From Diphasiastrum complanatum (lineage: Eukaryota; Streptophyta; Lycopodiopsida; Lycopodiales; Lycopodiaceae), in NCBI GenBank assembly GCA_029204225.1, contig CM055097.1, positions 12,694,721 through 12,758,720 of the forward strand: 64,000 nt of DNA. The letters run 5' to 3'. Made by a program: the position numbers and the translations under genes. Below the pieces are notes generated by a model. That model was not told the origin of the DNA. It did no database searches and saw only the letters and a list, made by a program, of their open reading frames with translations. How positions within the stretch are numbered: position 1 is the stretch's first letter; each line of letters begins with the position of its first letter. Shown here in pieces: positions 55,301 through 58,364 of this stretch.

Positions 55301-55601
55301 CGCTTGGCAAACAGATGCAAGATGCAGCATTTCTTGAATCGCACGAACTTGTTACATTGTATTTGATTGGTTCCAGATCCTTATTACTTATTGACTATTT
55401 TTAAGTTCTCTGTCAACATGCTCAGTGTACTCAATCATGAATTCAGAGAAACCATGGTCAACTCAATGAAAACCCTAAAAAAAACCACTTTCCTTGGTAT
55501 GTCGTTTGAATTTCAGAAAAGCATATGTAAACCTTGATGCTTGAATAGTCGTTCTCCAGTACTTGACTGAACAGGGCTTGTGTGATTGTTTCTCTAGGTC
55601 C
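7259..55601 (-). CDS. Split host gene: CUE-DUF1771-Smr domain protein (nine visible exons, N-terminus missing)
   Basis: Nine exons on the minus strand join in frame: 55533-55601, 54687-54775, 53231-53502, 48789-48865, 48552-48608, 33721-33788, 33362-33468, 11442-11518, 7259-7381 (939 nt, 312 residues plus stop). Every junction is GT-AG except one GC-AG, and every phase matches. Residues about 20-65 form a CUE-type ubiquitin-binding helix bundle ([19 protein letters not shown], then [10 protein letters not shown]). Residues about 147-211 match DUF1771 ([39 protein letters not shown]). Residues about 220-295 match an Smr domain. In plants this order is typical of CUE/DUF1771/Smr proteins, some of which are CTC-interacting (CID) proteins; a PAM2 motif would lie upstream and is not visible. 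Most length is transposon-filled intron. Both Smr signature motifs are altered, so nuclease function is doubtful. The exon chain is seen directly; family placement is from memory of the domain consensus; expression is inferred. Confidence 0.85.
9387..9663 (-). repeat. Possible LTR with adjoining primer-binding site
   Basis: On the minus strand a TATA-like TATATAAATAAGG (near 9570) is followed by an end ...GTGCTCA, four bases, then TGGTCTCAGAGC (9370-9381), close to the tRNA-Met PBS used by the gypsy elements here. No second LTR or coding region was found, so this is tentative. Confidence 0.3.
9888..10643 (-). pseudogene. Unassigned ORF inside intron H/I
   Basis: A 194-codon frame ends EQPLQ-stop at 10059. 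After that TGA the same frame stays open for 56 more codons ([29 protein letters not shown]). Its composition is protein-like and it lies in the sense of the host gene. The part from LYKTGQMV onward follows a good acceptor (AATATCAG). I recognise no domain. It could be a retained or captured exon pseudogene; skipping it keeps the host frame intact. Confidence 0.3.
11442..11518 (-). CDS. Exon H, glycine-rich motif of the Smr domain
   Basis: Acceptor ATTCACAG|CC and donor CAGTT|GTAAGA bracket 77 bp. T from exon G plus CC gives serine, then [20 protein letters not shown] and KLESV. This matches the Smr second motif (hhTGxGxHSxGGxxxLxxxV), but the glycine after T is D and there is one extra residue. 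It is separated from exon G by 21.8 kb of transposons; phase and domain order identify it. Confidence 0.85.
12226..12347. repeat. Perfect 61-bp tandem duplication
   Basis: Two adjacent copies of a 61-bp unit (12226-12286, 12287-12347), each starting at AGAGTTTGTCCATAATG or its equivalent and ending ATCAACTCTTA, with no mismatch that I can find. This points to a recent slippage or unequal exchange. Confidence 0.9.
13279..13346. repeat. (CT)n microsatellite
   Basis: Thirty-four CT units upstream of the first LINE copy. Confidence 0.95.
13361..14120 (+). pseudogene. LINE copy 1, internally deleted
   Basis: An ATG at 13361 opens [12 protein letters not shown], followed by a helical ORF1-like stretch ([18 protein letters not shown]) to about 13610. 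The sequence then jumps to the ORF2 C-terminal end: [15 protein letters not shown] and [11 protein letters not shown] align with the ORF2 tail of copy 2 ([26 protein letters not shown]). The zinc-binding end follows ([25 protein letters not shown]). Endonuclease and RT are gone. This is a short LINE deletion derivative lying head-to-tail with copy 2. Confidence 0.7.
13812..15467 (+). CDS. Chimeric 551-codon LINE frame; ORF1 part from about 14557
   Basis: Residues 1-110 are the ORF2 zinc-binding tail of copy 1. Residues about 110-250 are basic, glutamine-rich sequence without a match. Residues about 280-390 are a coiled coil ([20 protein letters not shown], then heptads [12 protein letters not shown]). 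Residues about 425-551 resemble the RNA-binding RRM and C-terminal domain of L1 ORF1 proteins ([40 protein letters not shown]). The natural ORF1 start may be the ATG at 14557, which is in another frame ([14 protein letters not shown]), implying one frameshift. In L1-like elements ORF1p coats the RNA. The long ORF is an accident of two LINEs joined in frame. Confidence 0.6.
   Translation: MLRSISHRLRIPMGQFRVSSHQLAIETSKYSGTPKEARLGSMCDMHEGVEDESHFLFKCPWYYEIQGRYYCLFMEHPVTLCTLISYEDPSCVALMIREMLDLRRRLDIDTHFLMQLSIINECTFRRRQRSEVPQGSDSNGEVEIPDASIHRQQRHCRSQERQPTTKPQSRAPRQQRRHQQPTRRQRPTAHSVILHSIPYIDDLLGDVSSIYRDHLQALCPSHLSLTTAVLDDTEIYQTFSYFGNCIHHAYRFCQRSTATGCCFILSCYGRHMPHLHAHTTPENISSLNEYISKQFAAFLSQLNEVRADLLTKTATIDAQQAEIASLRAALSALQRDIIPNISRVVEDTKASISKLPLLERQIHDTVECTARIPVLEQRLHETVEHVQKVPTLEQEIRETKSWASTLRSSTTFSSFVAPSLDTTVQGVLAEQQRRDDKKLNLRFRGLPTEGTALDQVTSLFTSRMGLSIPGIQYAWRLQHDPKVLFVKFKTMDDRQTVLRARRTLRGSQIYIDDDLTHCQWLQRKTIIQEARTKQQRVVFTNGNPRFFSKRQ
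15480..18766 (+). pseudogene. LINE ORF2: APE endonuclease, reverse transcriptase, zinc tail
   Basis: The endonuclease starts [10 protein letters not shown], with FAET then a frameshift near 15620; DFNARTT, the SVVDYF motif and DHS remain. RT motifs follow: [24 protein letters not shown], then after a shift near 17370 [19 protein letters not shown] and [12 protein letters not shown] (YADD at about 17582). Two more shifts (near 17690 and 17900) precede the C-terminal [17 protein letters not shown] zinc knuckle. At least four frameshifts make it non-functional, but the catalytic aspartates survive, so decay is fairly recent. It nicks target DNA and copies LINE RNA in living relatives. Confidence 0.88.
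19094..19443 (+). repeat. 5' LTR of gypsy A1
   Basis: Begins TGTTACGAGCTCG and ends ATCTATTACA. It is 8 bp shorter than the 358-bp LTRs because CCTACTGTGG-like sequence near 19427 is partly lost. It holds a CACGTG G-box at 19314-19319. Confidence 0.95.
19445..19460 (+). promoter_or_regulatory. Primer-binding site of gypsy A1
   Basis: TGGTATTAGAGCCATC lies one base after the LTR; it differs by one base from the tRNA-Met-type TGGTATCAGAGC seen in A2. Confidence 0.8.
20392..21110. mobile_element. 719-bp insert in gypsy A1 with GTTTC/GAAAC word arrays
   Basis: Comparison with A2 shows foreign DNA between two copies of CCAGAA (20386-20391, 21111-21116). Its ends hold dense GAAAC/GTTTC words (GAAACGCGTTTCGAA at left, GCGTTTCGAAACACG at right) in inverted arrangement. 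The target duplication is imperfect (ACCAGAAC against TCCAGAAG), and 22 bp of the host element are missing at the left. Inside are a poly(A) tract and a 227-bp tandem duplication. It looks like a hAT-type non-autonomous element that has captured sequence. Confidence 0.7.
20543..20996 (-). repeat. 227-bp tandem duplication of a coding-like segment
   Basis: Units 20543-20769 and 20770-20996 are about 93% alike. On the minus strand the second reads openly as [20 protein letters not shown], then [20 protein letters not shown] and [14 protein letters not shown]. The first unit has small insertions that break the frame. I do not recognise the protein; a captured host-gene or transposase exon is possible. 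Confidence 0.6.
24510..24867 (+). repeat. 3' LTR of gypsy A1
   Basis: A 358-bp LTR after the polypurine tract AAGGGGGAGGGAG, ending ATCTATTACA, with G-box at 24731-24736. It differs from the 5' LTR by several substitutions and the 8-bp gap, so A1 is clearly older than A2. Confidence 0.95.
24931..25066. repeat. Compound microsatellite (TCT)n-(TCC)n-(CT)n-(TA)n-(CA)n
   Basis: It follows the LINE polyadenylation signal and probably grew from the LINE tail. Open frames here are low-complexity only. Confidence 0.92.
25200..25557 (+). repeat. 5' LTR of gypsy A2
   Basis: TGTTACGAGCTCG to ATCTATTACA. The promoter is probably near CTCTATATCAGGG (about 25490). The position of the G-box in A1 and A3 reads CACATG here (25421-25426). 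Confidence 0.96.
25559..25574 (+). promoter_or_regulatory. Primer-binding site of gypsy A2
   Basis: TGGTATCAGAGCCATC starts one base after the LTR and matches the initiator tRNA-Met 3' end, the usual plant gypsy primer. Confidence 0.88.
25575..26360 (+). other. Untranslated leader of gypsy A2
   Basis: About 790 bases between the PBS and the gag-pol ATG without a long frame; it likely carries packaging and dimerisation signals, which cannot be seen directly. Confidence 0.7.
26361..31148 (+). CDS. Gypsy A2 gag-pol polyprotein, 1,595 aa, intact
   Basis: Single frame with gag and pol fused. Residues 1-300 are capsid ([20 protein letters not shown]). The CCHC knuckle is C345-X2-C348-X4-H353-X4-C358. 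Protease has [11 protein letters not shown], so the active site reads D437-D-G where DSG or DTG is usual. RT carries FLDD (D784, D785). RNase H has D932 in ETDAS. Integrase has the zinc site H1175-X6-H1182-X29-C1212-X2-C1215 and D1245, D1306, E1342, a correct DD(35)E. The C-terminus is a chromodomain-like [16 protein letters not shown] (about 1555-1592), which in chromoviruses steers insertion to chromatin. It copies RNA to cDNA in virus-like particles and integrates it. No stop or frameshift is present. Confidence 0.97.
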   Translation: MTTPQGPDQPQERGFDELETEALAYRKGKEPMEVEEQEQFAEELDELVTKEQFLQLVTEVDELKLALANFKSSVDDSFAELKNLILSSAKGSLPSTSQLSPSPLPSVSGETLRSHPSVFKDLKPPTFNGEEKDRNADILQTFLSKWKNIHALKQTPDHLQAIEASLSLGPMAYKWWLNLQETGQTPRSWKAFEEAFLREFLLENELDRAWEAWERTVMDKSLIQYISQYREAILKIKNMDDYQKIRGFVRGLKDEYKVEVQRNSPTTLEQALRYAQIYDDSVGRKRARQQPLSEQLPQKDFQFKKKFLKRKKEDKFKGEAPQKRPSLIQPLKPDDFEKAKQERLCFVCMGKGHTVRQCPKGPFTKKDKKDKKQVHLVKTVCFPSDSAASEIKVYHEDHEHCCQLTSAMLARPFSFGPHDLVRMHGKVGNHSVRVMVDDGAPHNFINHTLVKKLKLPEVPSQHRYIVSLAKGEDKKIWETMVSKLNLGIQGYQDQINFQIMHLDRTDIVLGRDWLYSLGPSLHRNYQENTLSFQHKGREIQLHGEHDVPNSPMVCSSELCQLIGDEDHQVFLCDFQFIPEVSISSSIQQKISKLETLLSKFKDVFPEDLPHGLPPSREVDHVINLVPGTAPVSKPPYRVSRTEDEEITRQLTDYLGKGQIQTSSSPWASPVLLVKKKEGSMRLCVDYRALTKVTIKNKYPMPRADELFDQLDGAKFFSKIDLRSGYHQVRIKSEDVSKTAFRTRHGHYEFKVMPFGLTNAPATFMTLMNSVLRPYLGKFVVVFLDDILVYSKTRKEHLKHLKKVFRLLRKHKLYAEQSKCEFFVEEVAYLGHIISSDGIKMDPNKVKAILSWLRPQNILELQIFLGLAGYYRRFVKEYAQIAVPMTNLLKGKGKEFIWESAQQESFDALKTALATAPVLKVVDPNQPFVVETDASDFAVGAVLTQGGRPVAFESKKLEPAQTRYSAYEKELFSIVHALKTWRHYLYGANFEVLTDHESLRYLCNQPELRGRKARWAELMQEFDMSIRYRRGKFNTVADALSRMPMINELSFTQIRNELLESLRGKCQHDAFFSIIWNSVQNRQLQTPEPVPGAGASSSKNTAASVEDDNESEYTSSDDVEDSEPVLPKQTPVVEGQLTQGFKWKQYSIQDEYLLYRDRVCVPNSEDYRQQVLYECHDNPSAGHPGIQKTYELLRRQFFWPSMKKDVHQYVTSCQKCQVNKAERLKAGGLLHPLEIPAGKWESISMDFIVGLPKTQKGNDAIWVTVDRLTKMAHFIPTKTTVRAPELARLFVDGLFKLYGLPSGIVSDRDSKFTGNFWKAVFHHLHTKLNMSTTDHPQTDGQTERVNQVLEDMLRAYVSKRQTNWEEYLSILEFAYNSTKHSATGYSPFMLMYGFQPRSPTAVGFKQEKVEAARNFLEDLNQMIEHAKRSIRQSQDRARHYADPHRRDVQFSTGEKVYLRVPVDSKTLKSGVCAKLSPRYCGPFTISRRLGEVTYELELPHSSKVFPVFHVSQLRKALTRSDNLVGDSVLVLPLDPQQPPHEPEEILDSRETQTRHTLYREYLVKWNDQPVENATWERGSVLRKSFPDFVLEDQDDS
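31147..31159 (+). promoter_or_regulatory. Polypurine tract of gypsy A2
   Basis: AAGGGGGAGGGAG directly before the 3' LTR, the plus-strand primer; identical in A1 and, reversed, near-identical in A3. Confidence 0.9.
31160..31517 (+). repeat. 3' LTR of gypsy A2
   Basis: Identical to the 5' LTR over 358 bp, including the CACATG variant at 31381-31386. Confidence 0.96.
31523..32103 (-). pseudogene. Leader/gag start of an older LTR element, cut by gypsy A2
   Basis: This is internal sequence downstream of the PBS at 32104-32120. A minus-strand 75-codon frame ([36 protein letters not shown]) looks gag-like but has no diagnostic motif. It runs up to the CAATT target site; beyond A2 the same element may continue left of 25,195, where I recognise nothing coding. 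Confidence 0.4.
32121..32535 (-). repeat. LTR of the older minus-strand element
   Basis: On the minus strand it starts TGTTGAATC and ends GTTCTTACA, and is followed at once by TGGTATTAGAGCAACTC (32104-32120), a tRNA-Met-type PBS. No partner LTR is in view. The family (copia or gypsy) cannot be told from this. Confidence 0.65.
33362..33468 (-). CDS. Exon G, N-terminal half of the Smr domain
   Basis: Acceptor TTTGCAG|TT and donor CCCCT|GTGAGT bracket 107 bp. It encodes (N)[18 protein letters not shown], then [17 protein letters not shown]. This matches the Smr opening strand and helix (hDLHGxxxxEAhxxLxxxL), but the motif histidine is arginine (residue 224, codon CGT, one transition from CAT). 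Without skipping the exon, the next codon is completed by exon H. Confidence 0.85.
33469..33720 (-). other. Intron F/G (252 bp)
   Basis: Short intron, GTACGT to TTTGCAG, without repeats. Confidence 0.82.
33721..33788 (-). CDS. Exon F, end of DUF1771
   Basis: Acceptor TTTTTCAG|GC and donor ATGAA|GTACGT bracket 68 bp. The product is [20 protein letters not shown] followed by SM. Joined to exon E it aligns with the DUF1771 consensus without a gap (LSxxGxxHxxLMxEAxxKA), so no exon is missing across the long intron. Phases are 0 in and 2 out. Confidence 0.87.
34198..34225. repeat. (GAA)n microsatellite
   Basis: Nine GAA-type units in intron E/F. Confidence 0.85.
34574..34616. repeat. Orphan element end with GTTCC/GGAAC words
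   Basis: GTTCTGGAACACGTTCCATT followed by CCAGAACGGGCAAC resembles the right end of the hAT-type element at 6.2-6.9 kb (ACACGTTCC...GGAACGGGTAAC). No matching left end was found. Confidence 0.45.
35422..35912. repeat. Segment bounded by a short inverted repeat
   Basis: TTCATATAAGGGGGCGCC at the left faces GGCGCCCCTTATTGAA at the right, an inverted match with two single-base gaps. Just inside the left end are AAACACGTTTCC and GAAACACGTTCC. It may be a small transposon or the 5' end region of the hAT gene that begins near 36.0 kb. Confidence 0.45.
36019..37085 (+). pseudogene. hAT transposase, N-terminal part (BED and DUF659)
   Basis: ATG at 36019 opens [12 protein letters not shown], then after a frameshift the BED-finger end [20 protein letters not shown]. 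Next come [32 protein letters not shown] (first catalytic aspartate region), [13 protein letters not shown] (second) and the helix LDWIKPVLK, in shifting frames with several stops. This is the order of BED/DUF659 hAT transposases. The gene breaks off at about 37,085, where gypsy C starts; its C-terminus reappears at 39,065. Confidence 0.85.
37110..38488 (+). pseudogene. Gypsy C integrase and chromodomain
   Basis: The first frame (to 37952) holds the HHCC zinc site ([13 protein letters not shown] ... CGQCQ), SMDFVVGL and [11 protein letters not shown]. The QTER segment reads QKRTNQ, so the catalytic glutamate is lost in a 3-base deletion. After a frameshift the second frame (37967-38488) gives the C-terminal barrel ([17 protein letters not shown]) and a chromodomain ([18 protein letters not shown]). 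It is related to A2 and B but a distinct family. Confidence 0.88.
38516..39050 (+). repeat. 3' LTR of gypsy C (right end approximate)
   Basis: TGTTAGGGACCC follows the polypurine tract TTAAGGGGGAGGGAA. The end lies just before hAT coding resumes; candidate CA ends are ATGTCA or ACTATCA. No 5' LTR is present for comparison. Confidence 0.65.
39065..39765 (+). pseudogene. hAT transposase, C-terminal dimerisation part
   Basis: Across shifting frames: [26 protein letters not shown] (the hAT SPLHAAxYxLNP motif), then [31 protein letters not shown] (39394-39444), [14 protein letters not shown], and an acidic tail ([14 protein letters not shown]). It is the missing end of the transposase at 36.0-37.1 kb, same strand, displaced by gypsy C. 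Confidence 0.85.
40108..40775 (+). repeat. 5' LTR of gypsy B
   Basis: TGTCACATGTAC to TGTGCAACA. It contains an imperfect tandem duplication of about 80 bp whose units carry GGGACACTTGGTCCA and GAGTGACAC. There are two G-box cores inside ACACGTGT palindromes (40325-40330, 40450-40455). Confidence 0.92.
40778..40790 (+). promoter_or_regulatory. Primer-binding site of gypsy B
   Basis: TGGTATCAGAGTA, two bases after the LTR, is tRNA-Met-like. Confidence 0.75.
41343..42713 (+). CDS. Gypsy B gag and protease
   Basis: ATG at 41343 ([14 protein letters not shown]) starts a frame of 456 codons. Capsid: [43 protein letters not shown]. The zinc knuckle is [13 protein letters not shown], one residue shorter than CX2CX4HX4C. 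Protease has [12 protein letters not shown], a standard DTG site. The frame ends at a TGA in a frameshift at about 42700, just after protease; pol continues in the next frame. Confidence 0.88.
   Translation: MASASNTSQDSQRLDAVCSKVDTIEATLKLILEQLKGIGVSVPERVSGTAMEVERTLSTGHEVELGFRKRKLPTIKDLKPPKFTGAVSMRTTDAVENWLQKWEKAFQMCGIDDETEMIAEATYRFQESAQRWWRKVDKDDLVPTTWEAFRQMFAQNWVSMDEDNRAMQQWSYLKQGNLSVQDYADKYREALLRIPQEVPMYMQMFHFVEGLRESIRPFVRKEQSHDLRGAIQMALYYEDGKKGPDPVAVAGTSGQQPWGRKGKWNKKRKFEGQTNQWQARGDQRKKGAGAPKGKGLYGQPNAQKGQRLSMLSPQDQERAKRENLCFGCLGQHRWKECPRNLMRTTCNLQVDQMNQGDDPMTVEEIEQEANPDVPRLMNVSVVRRVDTAPPTLLSKSARQGYQFPNTSLIVMRGQLCGRDVQVLFDTGSSHNVLNSTLVRKLGVNSTIPVPVHSENG
42700..45703 (+). pseudogene. Gypsy B pol (RT, RNase H, integrase), broken
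   Basis: RT linker, then TGA at 43282-43284 where related elements have arginine (CGA), just before the first RT motif. RT (43348-) reads [23 protein letters not shown], and [14 protein letters not shown] instead of the usual YLDD. RNase H has [12 protein letters not shown], with a frameshift near 44270. Integrase zinc site ([11 protein letters not shown] ... CFKCQ) and SMDFITCLP follow, a shift near 45045, then [11 protein letters not shown] and DGQTERVNQ; the DDE residues are all present. The chromodomain ([17 protein letters not shown]) lies in broken frames at about 45820-45900. Confidence 0.9.
45952..46610 (+). repeat. 3' LTR of gypsy B
   Basis: Follows the purine tract GAGGAGGGAAGGGA. 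G-box cores lie at 46156-46161 and 46283-46288. It has ACATGTGTCAT where the 5' LTR has a shorter ACGGGTCAT. Confidence 0.92.
46949..47925. repeat. 216-bp tandem duplication, second unit split by a solo LTR
   Basis: Unit 1 is 46949-47164. Unit 2 starts at 47165 with the same GGTTCATTGTGTCCTCTTTA, is cut at 47195, and resumes at 47761 (CCTTTTTCCAAGCACTTCTA) to about 47925. The second parts are about 88% alike, so the duplication is old and predates the LTR insertion. Confidence 0.85.
47196..47755. mobile_element. Solo LTR, 560 bp
   Basis: Starts TGTCATGTGC and ends GCACATGACA, a perfect 10-bp inverted terminal repeat with TG...CA ends. Flanks ATGAA and GTGAA (47191-47195, 47756-47760) are a 5-bp duplication with one change. 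A TATA box (TATAAATAA, 47411) fits a plus-strand LTR promoter. It is not similar to the gypsy A, B or C LTRs. Deletion by LTR-LTR recombination would explain the missing body. Confidence 0.82.
47926..48311. mobile_element. Small element with GAATCGC/GCGATTC word arrays
   Basis: The duplicated unit is interrupted after GTTGCACTTCC. The left end has GAATTGCTGTCAGCAATTC, GAATCGC and CGCGATTC; the right end has GATTCGC, CGCGAATCGC, GATTCCAGCGAATT and CGATTCGC. The middle holds an internal duplication (TGCATTT(T/C)CAGTAGTTT). Exact ends and target duplication are not resolved. Confidence 0.55.
48552..48608 (-). CDS. Exon E, middle of DUF1771
   Basis: A 57-bp exon of exactly 19 codons, [19 protein letters not shown], between CTTTAG and GTTAGT. 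It supplies the AxAYxxGDxxxAxxLS core of DUF1771 and is phase 0 at both ends. It is followed by the 14.8-kb intron. Confidence 0.87.
48609..48788 (-). other. Intron D/E (180 bp, GC-AG)
   Basis: The donor is CAG|GCATGC and the acceptor CTTTAG. No in-frame GT donor would keep the DUF1771 reading YFQQ-AAAAYQ. Confidence 0.8.
48789..48865 (-). CDS. Exon D, start of DUF1771
   Basis: Acceptor AGTGCAG|GT. The product is (G)[18 protein letters not shown] followed by MKEYFQQ, the expected first helix of DUF1771 (YxxxRxxAxxHxxxRxxYFxQA). The donor after CAGCAG is GCATGC, a GC rather than GT donor. Phase is 1 in and 0 out. Confidence 0.85.
48866..53230 (-). other. Intron C/D (4.4 kb)
   Basis: GTAAGG to AGTGCAG. 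It carries one degenerate gypsy RT scrap (51534-51893). At about 52.1-52.2 kb there is a short run of GTTTC/GAAAC-type words like the ends of the insert at 20.4 kb. The rest is AT-rich with no coding signal. Confidence 0.8.
51534..51893 (-). pseudogene. Degenerate Ty3/gypsy RT fragment
   Basis: Minus-strand frame with [20 protein letters not shown] then [10 protein letters not shown], matching [10 protein letters not shown]...VLRP and [10 protein letters not shown]. The catalytic DD is DG. Neighbouring pol regions are not recognisable. Confidence 0.65.
53231..53502 (-). CDS. Exon C, end of CUE and charged linker
   Basis: Acceptor TTGCAG|TA and donor TACG|GTAAGG bracket 272 bp. It starts (S)[16 protein letters not shown], completing the CUE helix, and continues with a charged, probably disordered linker ([20 protein letters not shown]) ending IERAHGKTY. 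Phases are 2 in and 1 out, matching both neighbours. It is the longest exon of the gene. Confidence 0.88.
53503..54686 (-). other. Intron B/C (1.2 kb)
   Basis: GTATTC to TTGCAG; no repeat or ORF recognised. Confidence 0.82.
54687..54775 (-). CDS. Exon B, first half of the CUE domain
   Basis: Acceptor TTACAG|CC and donor TACAG|GTATTC bracket 89 bp. The product begins [20 protein letters not shown] and ends ANDFNY, a CUE-like first and second helix. The last two bases AG join T of the next exon to make serine. Phases are 0 in and 2 out. Confidence 0.85.
54776..55532 (-). other. Intron A/B (757 bp)
   Basis: GTTTAC to TTACAG; no repeat or ORF recognised. Confidence 0.78.
55533..55601 (-). CDS. 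Exon A, upstream of the CUE domain
   Basis: It encodes 23 residues, [20 protein letters not shown] followed by SIK, then donor AAG|GTTTAC. Phase is 0 at both ends if the acceptor is the CAG just before GGACC. A better-looking acceptor lies at 55663, but reading from there needs a one-base shift: the upstream part is open in another frame (acidic, CELNNLGEGSNEGND) and the frame used here meets TGA about 15 bases before 55601. Either the exon is short, or the longer exon carries an indel or sequencing error. The 3' boundary is secure. Confidence 0.65.
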
Positions 55602-55865
55602 CTGTCGTTTCCCTCATTACTGCCTTCTCCAAGGTTATTTAACTCACAGTCGACCTTGTTTCCCTGTCTTAATCAAGCAATGCAAATACAGAAACATTGA
55701 TTAGAAAAAACAGGAACATAAAGTACATACGCATAAGAATTTCAACAGATGGAGATCAGTTCCAATGGAAACATAAAAATCAAAAAGACGATGATGAACA
55801 AAAATTAGTACTACCACTATGGTGTCTTCATAAACTGTGTACATATTTGAAATCCACGGTACCAT

Positions 55866-55870
<5 letters not shown>
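55602..55870. other. Sequence upstream of exon A
   Basis: 55602-55663 is open and acidic in a different frame from exon A and may be the true exon start with an indel. Further right, no exon is visible; the next upstream exon must lie beyond the hAT and gypsy A3 sequence or outside the window. Confidence 0.4.
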
Positions 55871-55920
<50 letters not shown>

Positions 55921-55923
55921 AAT
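55871..55923. repeat. (TA)n microsatellite
   Basis: About 22 TA units flanked by T-rich sequence, next to the left edge of the GC-richer hAT region. Confidence 0.93.
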
Positions 55924-56194
55924 ATTTTTTATATTTAATTATTGCCTTTTACCTACCAAACTAGGTTAAAAAATGGAAGAAAAAAGAAAGGGTTCTGGGT
56001 GTAAAAAAGGAGGGTACAGTACATGGTGCAGGGGACAGGTGCAACAGCACATGGGCACTGTGGGTGAGCAGACCATGGGGCCAATGGGAGAGCAACACAG
56101 GGGCGCAACACATGGGGCAGGTACAGACGCACATGGAGGGATGATGGGGATGCACATGGCCGATTAGGCTGTGGGGATAAATAGGCACTCACAA

Positions 56195-56345
56195 TGCCAT
56201 TGTGAAAGGCATTTTCAAAGGCTGTGAGAGAGCCAGTGATAGCCAGTGAGAGAGCCAGCGAGAGCCAGTGACAGGCTGTGAGAGGCTGTTTGAGAGCCAG
56301 GGTGCTGTGAGAGGGTGTTCGAGGACCAGGGTGCTGTGAGGAGAA
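56195..56345 (+). repeat. Short GAGAGCCAGTGA-type tandem repeats
   Basis: Irregular repeats of GAGAGCCAG(T/C)GA and CCAGGGTGCTGTGAG immediately upstream of the ORF at 56357; possibly a promoter-proximal array of the transposon. Confidence 0.6.
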
Positions 56346-56356
56346 GGTCGATCGAG

Positions 56357-56701
56357 ATGGCAGAGCGCATACCACCGAAGCCCGAGGGCGAAGCCAGGAG
56401 GAAGCTCGAGGAAGATATCCGAAGGCACAACAAAAGACATCGGAAGCAAGAGGCAGACATTGCAGAGATGCTGCGACAGACTCGGCAGAGACACCCAAAG
56501 CTGCAAGTCCCCGCCCCCGCTGTGGCCCCTGCCCCCACTGTCGAGCTGGATTTGGATGAGCAGATCGGAATGAACTTCACATGACGGCAGCTCATCATGG
56601 TCAGGGAAAGGGCGGCCAAACGTCGGGCTAACCAGGAGGCAAAGCGAGAGCGACAGAACAATGCACCTGACGAGGGCGAGGAGTCGGTGGAGGATCAATA
56701 G
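56357..56701 (+). pseudogene. Small charged ORF beside the second hAT
   Basis: MAERIPPKPEGEARRKLEED starts a lysine/arginine/glutamate-rich helical protein of 75 codons. A TGA (56582) then stands where CGA would continue the frame (RQLIMVRERAAKRRANQEAK, EGEESVEDQ-stop), so about 114 codons originally. It has no known domain. The base composition is GC-richer than the flanks, like the rest of 56-60 kb, suggesting that it belongs to the same element. Confidence 0.45.
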
Positions 56702-56704
56702 GCA

Positions 56705-57230
56705 TGTTTAGAATAGATAAGGTCCAGCCGTATGTGGCGGACTGTTGCTATGTGATTTTCGGCAGTTTAGGGTGCGGCAAATAACTAGATAGCTGCTTAA
56801 AAAAAAGACGGGATATGTAATGTTATCTTGATACAACGGCTGAATGAATATATAGTTGTTTTTTGTGCAACGCGAGCCTGGTATTGTGCAATGAAATCTC
56901 TGTATTTTTTTAAATGCATACATGTGTTTATGAAATGCCGTCACGGGTTTGGGGTGTAGGGGTAATTGCTATGCTCATGATCGTCTCGAGTGCATGTGCT
57001 ATCAGTTTGTTGTGGCATCAATGATCGGTTTGTAGCTGCATTTATGTGAAGCACATGAGCACATAGAATTCGACGTAAAATTGAAAATACATCATCACAT
57101 GTACAGAGCGACACACGCACAATGTGCAGCAAATAAAGTACGCCAAACACTATATATTATGTGAAAAAAGATCTGAGTACAATGGTCGACCATCTGCTAG
57201 AAACAAACTACTGAAACTAAAATAACAGAG
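56705..57230. other. No coding feature recognised
   Basis: AT-rich sequence between the two accessory ORFs. It could be a shared 3' flank, since they point toward each other. Confidence 0.4.
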
Positions 57231-57236
57231 CCACAA

Positions 57237-58364
57237 TCAATGCTCTGGCTTTGGCTCTGACTCAGACGAATGCTCTGGAGACAACTCAGGGCCCCAAGCC
57301 GACTCTCGCAGCCGATATTTGTGCCTGTCTGGAACTGGCATGGGCTGTGTATCCGAGGAGGAGGACTCGTCACTAGCATCATCCCAATCTGCCTCCGCAT
57401 CAGCCCCCAAGCAAGCCAAACCAACAACACCTGCTCCAGCTGGCTATACTGCACCTCTAGCTGTACCTGGAGCCCTGTGTGGTCATCCTCTCCTCCCTGG
57501 CAGTTTCTGTGCCTTGCCTTTCTTGTTCGGTGCACCCTTGGGCCTTCCTGGTCTCTTGCGGACAAGAGGAGCTGTCAATGCCTCATCACCCCCATGCAAA
57601 TCACCTGGCTGGCTAGGCAGGGCCCAAGCTGAGGCCGACTGGGATAGGGAAGCAAAAGAGGGAACTCCACCTAAGCGAGGAGGATGAGCTCGTGGAGTGT
57701 GTGCCCGTGGGGCTACTGCAGGTGGAGGAACTGGCTGTGCAGGAGGCAAGTACAGCGGCGATATGCACTGAAAGGGGCGCTACGGTGGCCGGTACTGGTA
57801 CATCCTGGGAGCTGCCAAAGGGGGAGCCAGTGGAGTGGGTGCTACCAAAGGAGGAGGATGTGAAGTGGGTGCTGCCACTAGAGGAGGTACTGGAGGAGCC
57901 ACTGTGGATGTGGGCGCTGCAAGAGAAAACCTGGGCACAGATGGTGGCCTGCCATGGAGACCCGGTGCTGCAGATGTGGACGGCGATGGAGGGGCTGCAA
58001 ACCTCAATGGCATCGGTGGCACTGGAGGTGTTGTGCGGCGCACATATACCCTCTAAGGAACTGAAGGCACCTTATGTGGCTGCTCTGGCTGGGACTCTAT
58101 GTATGGCATGCTGGCAAGAGATGAAGGGGGTGCCCTGACACTCGGCATCTACTGAGCCTCTAGATCCAATGTGGCAATCAAGTCGTCTAGCTGGGCATCT
58201 GAATACAAATGCTCTGGGCTCTGGGCCTCATCCTGTGCACCATCCCTTGAATCATCATGTGCACCATGTGCAGAGTTCATGTACGACGTCATTAGGTCTT
58301 CCATACTGTCCATAGGCCCCCAGCATGTCGTTACGGTGGTGACGGACAATGCCACCAACTGCAT
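57237..58364 (-). pseudogene. Proline-rich ORF with AT-hook, beside the second hAT
   Basis: Minus-strand frames in order: MEDLMTSYMNSAHGAHDDSR with an acidic end; a proline/alanine-rich tract (PPLVAAPTSHPPPLVAPTPL); then RKRPGRPKGAPNKKGK, whose RPGRPKG core is an AT-hook minor-groove binding motif; and an acidic tail (DWDDASDESSSSD ... SSESEPKPEH-stop). Stops and a shift interrupt it. Whether this is a second transposon gene, part of the transposase, or a captured host gene cannot be decided here. Confidence 0.45.

Noticed and set aside
55953-56698. Minus-strand frames of 148-181 codons rich in S, L, P, A
   Set aside because: Shadows of the GC-rich repeats and of the plus-strand charged ORF; no domain.
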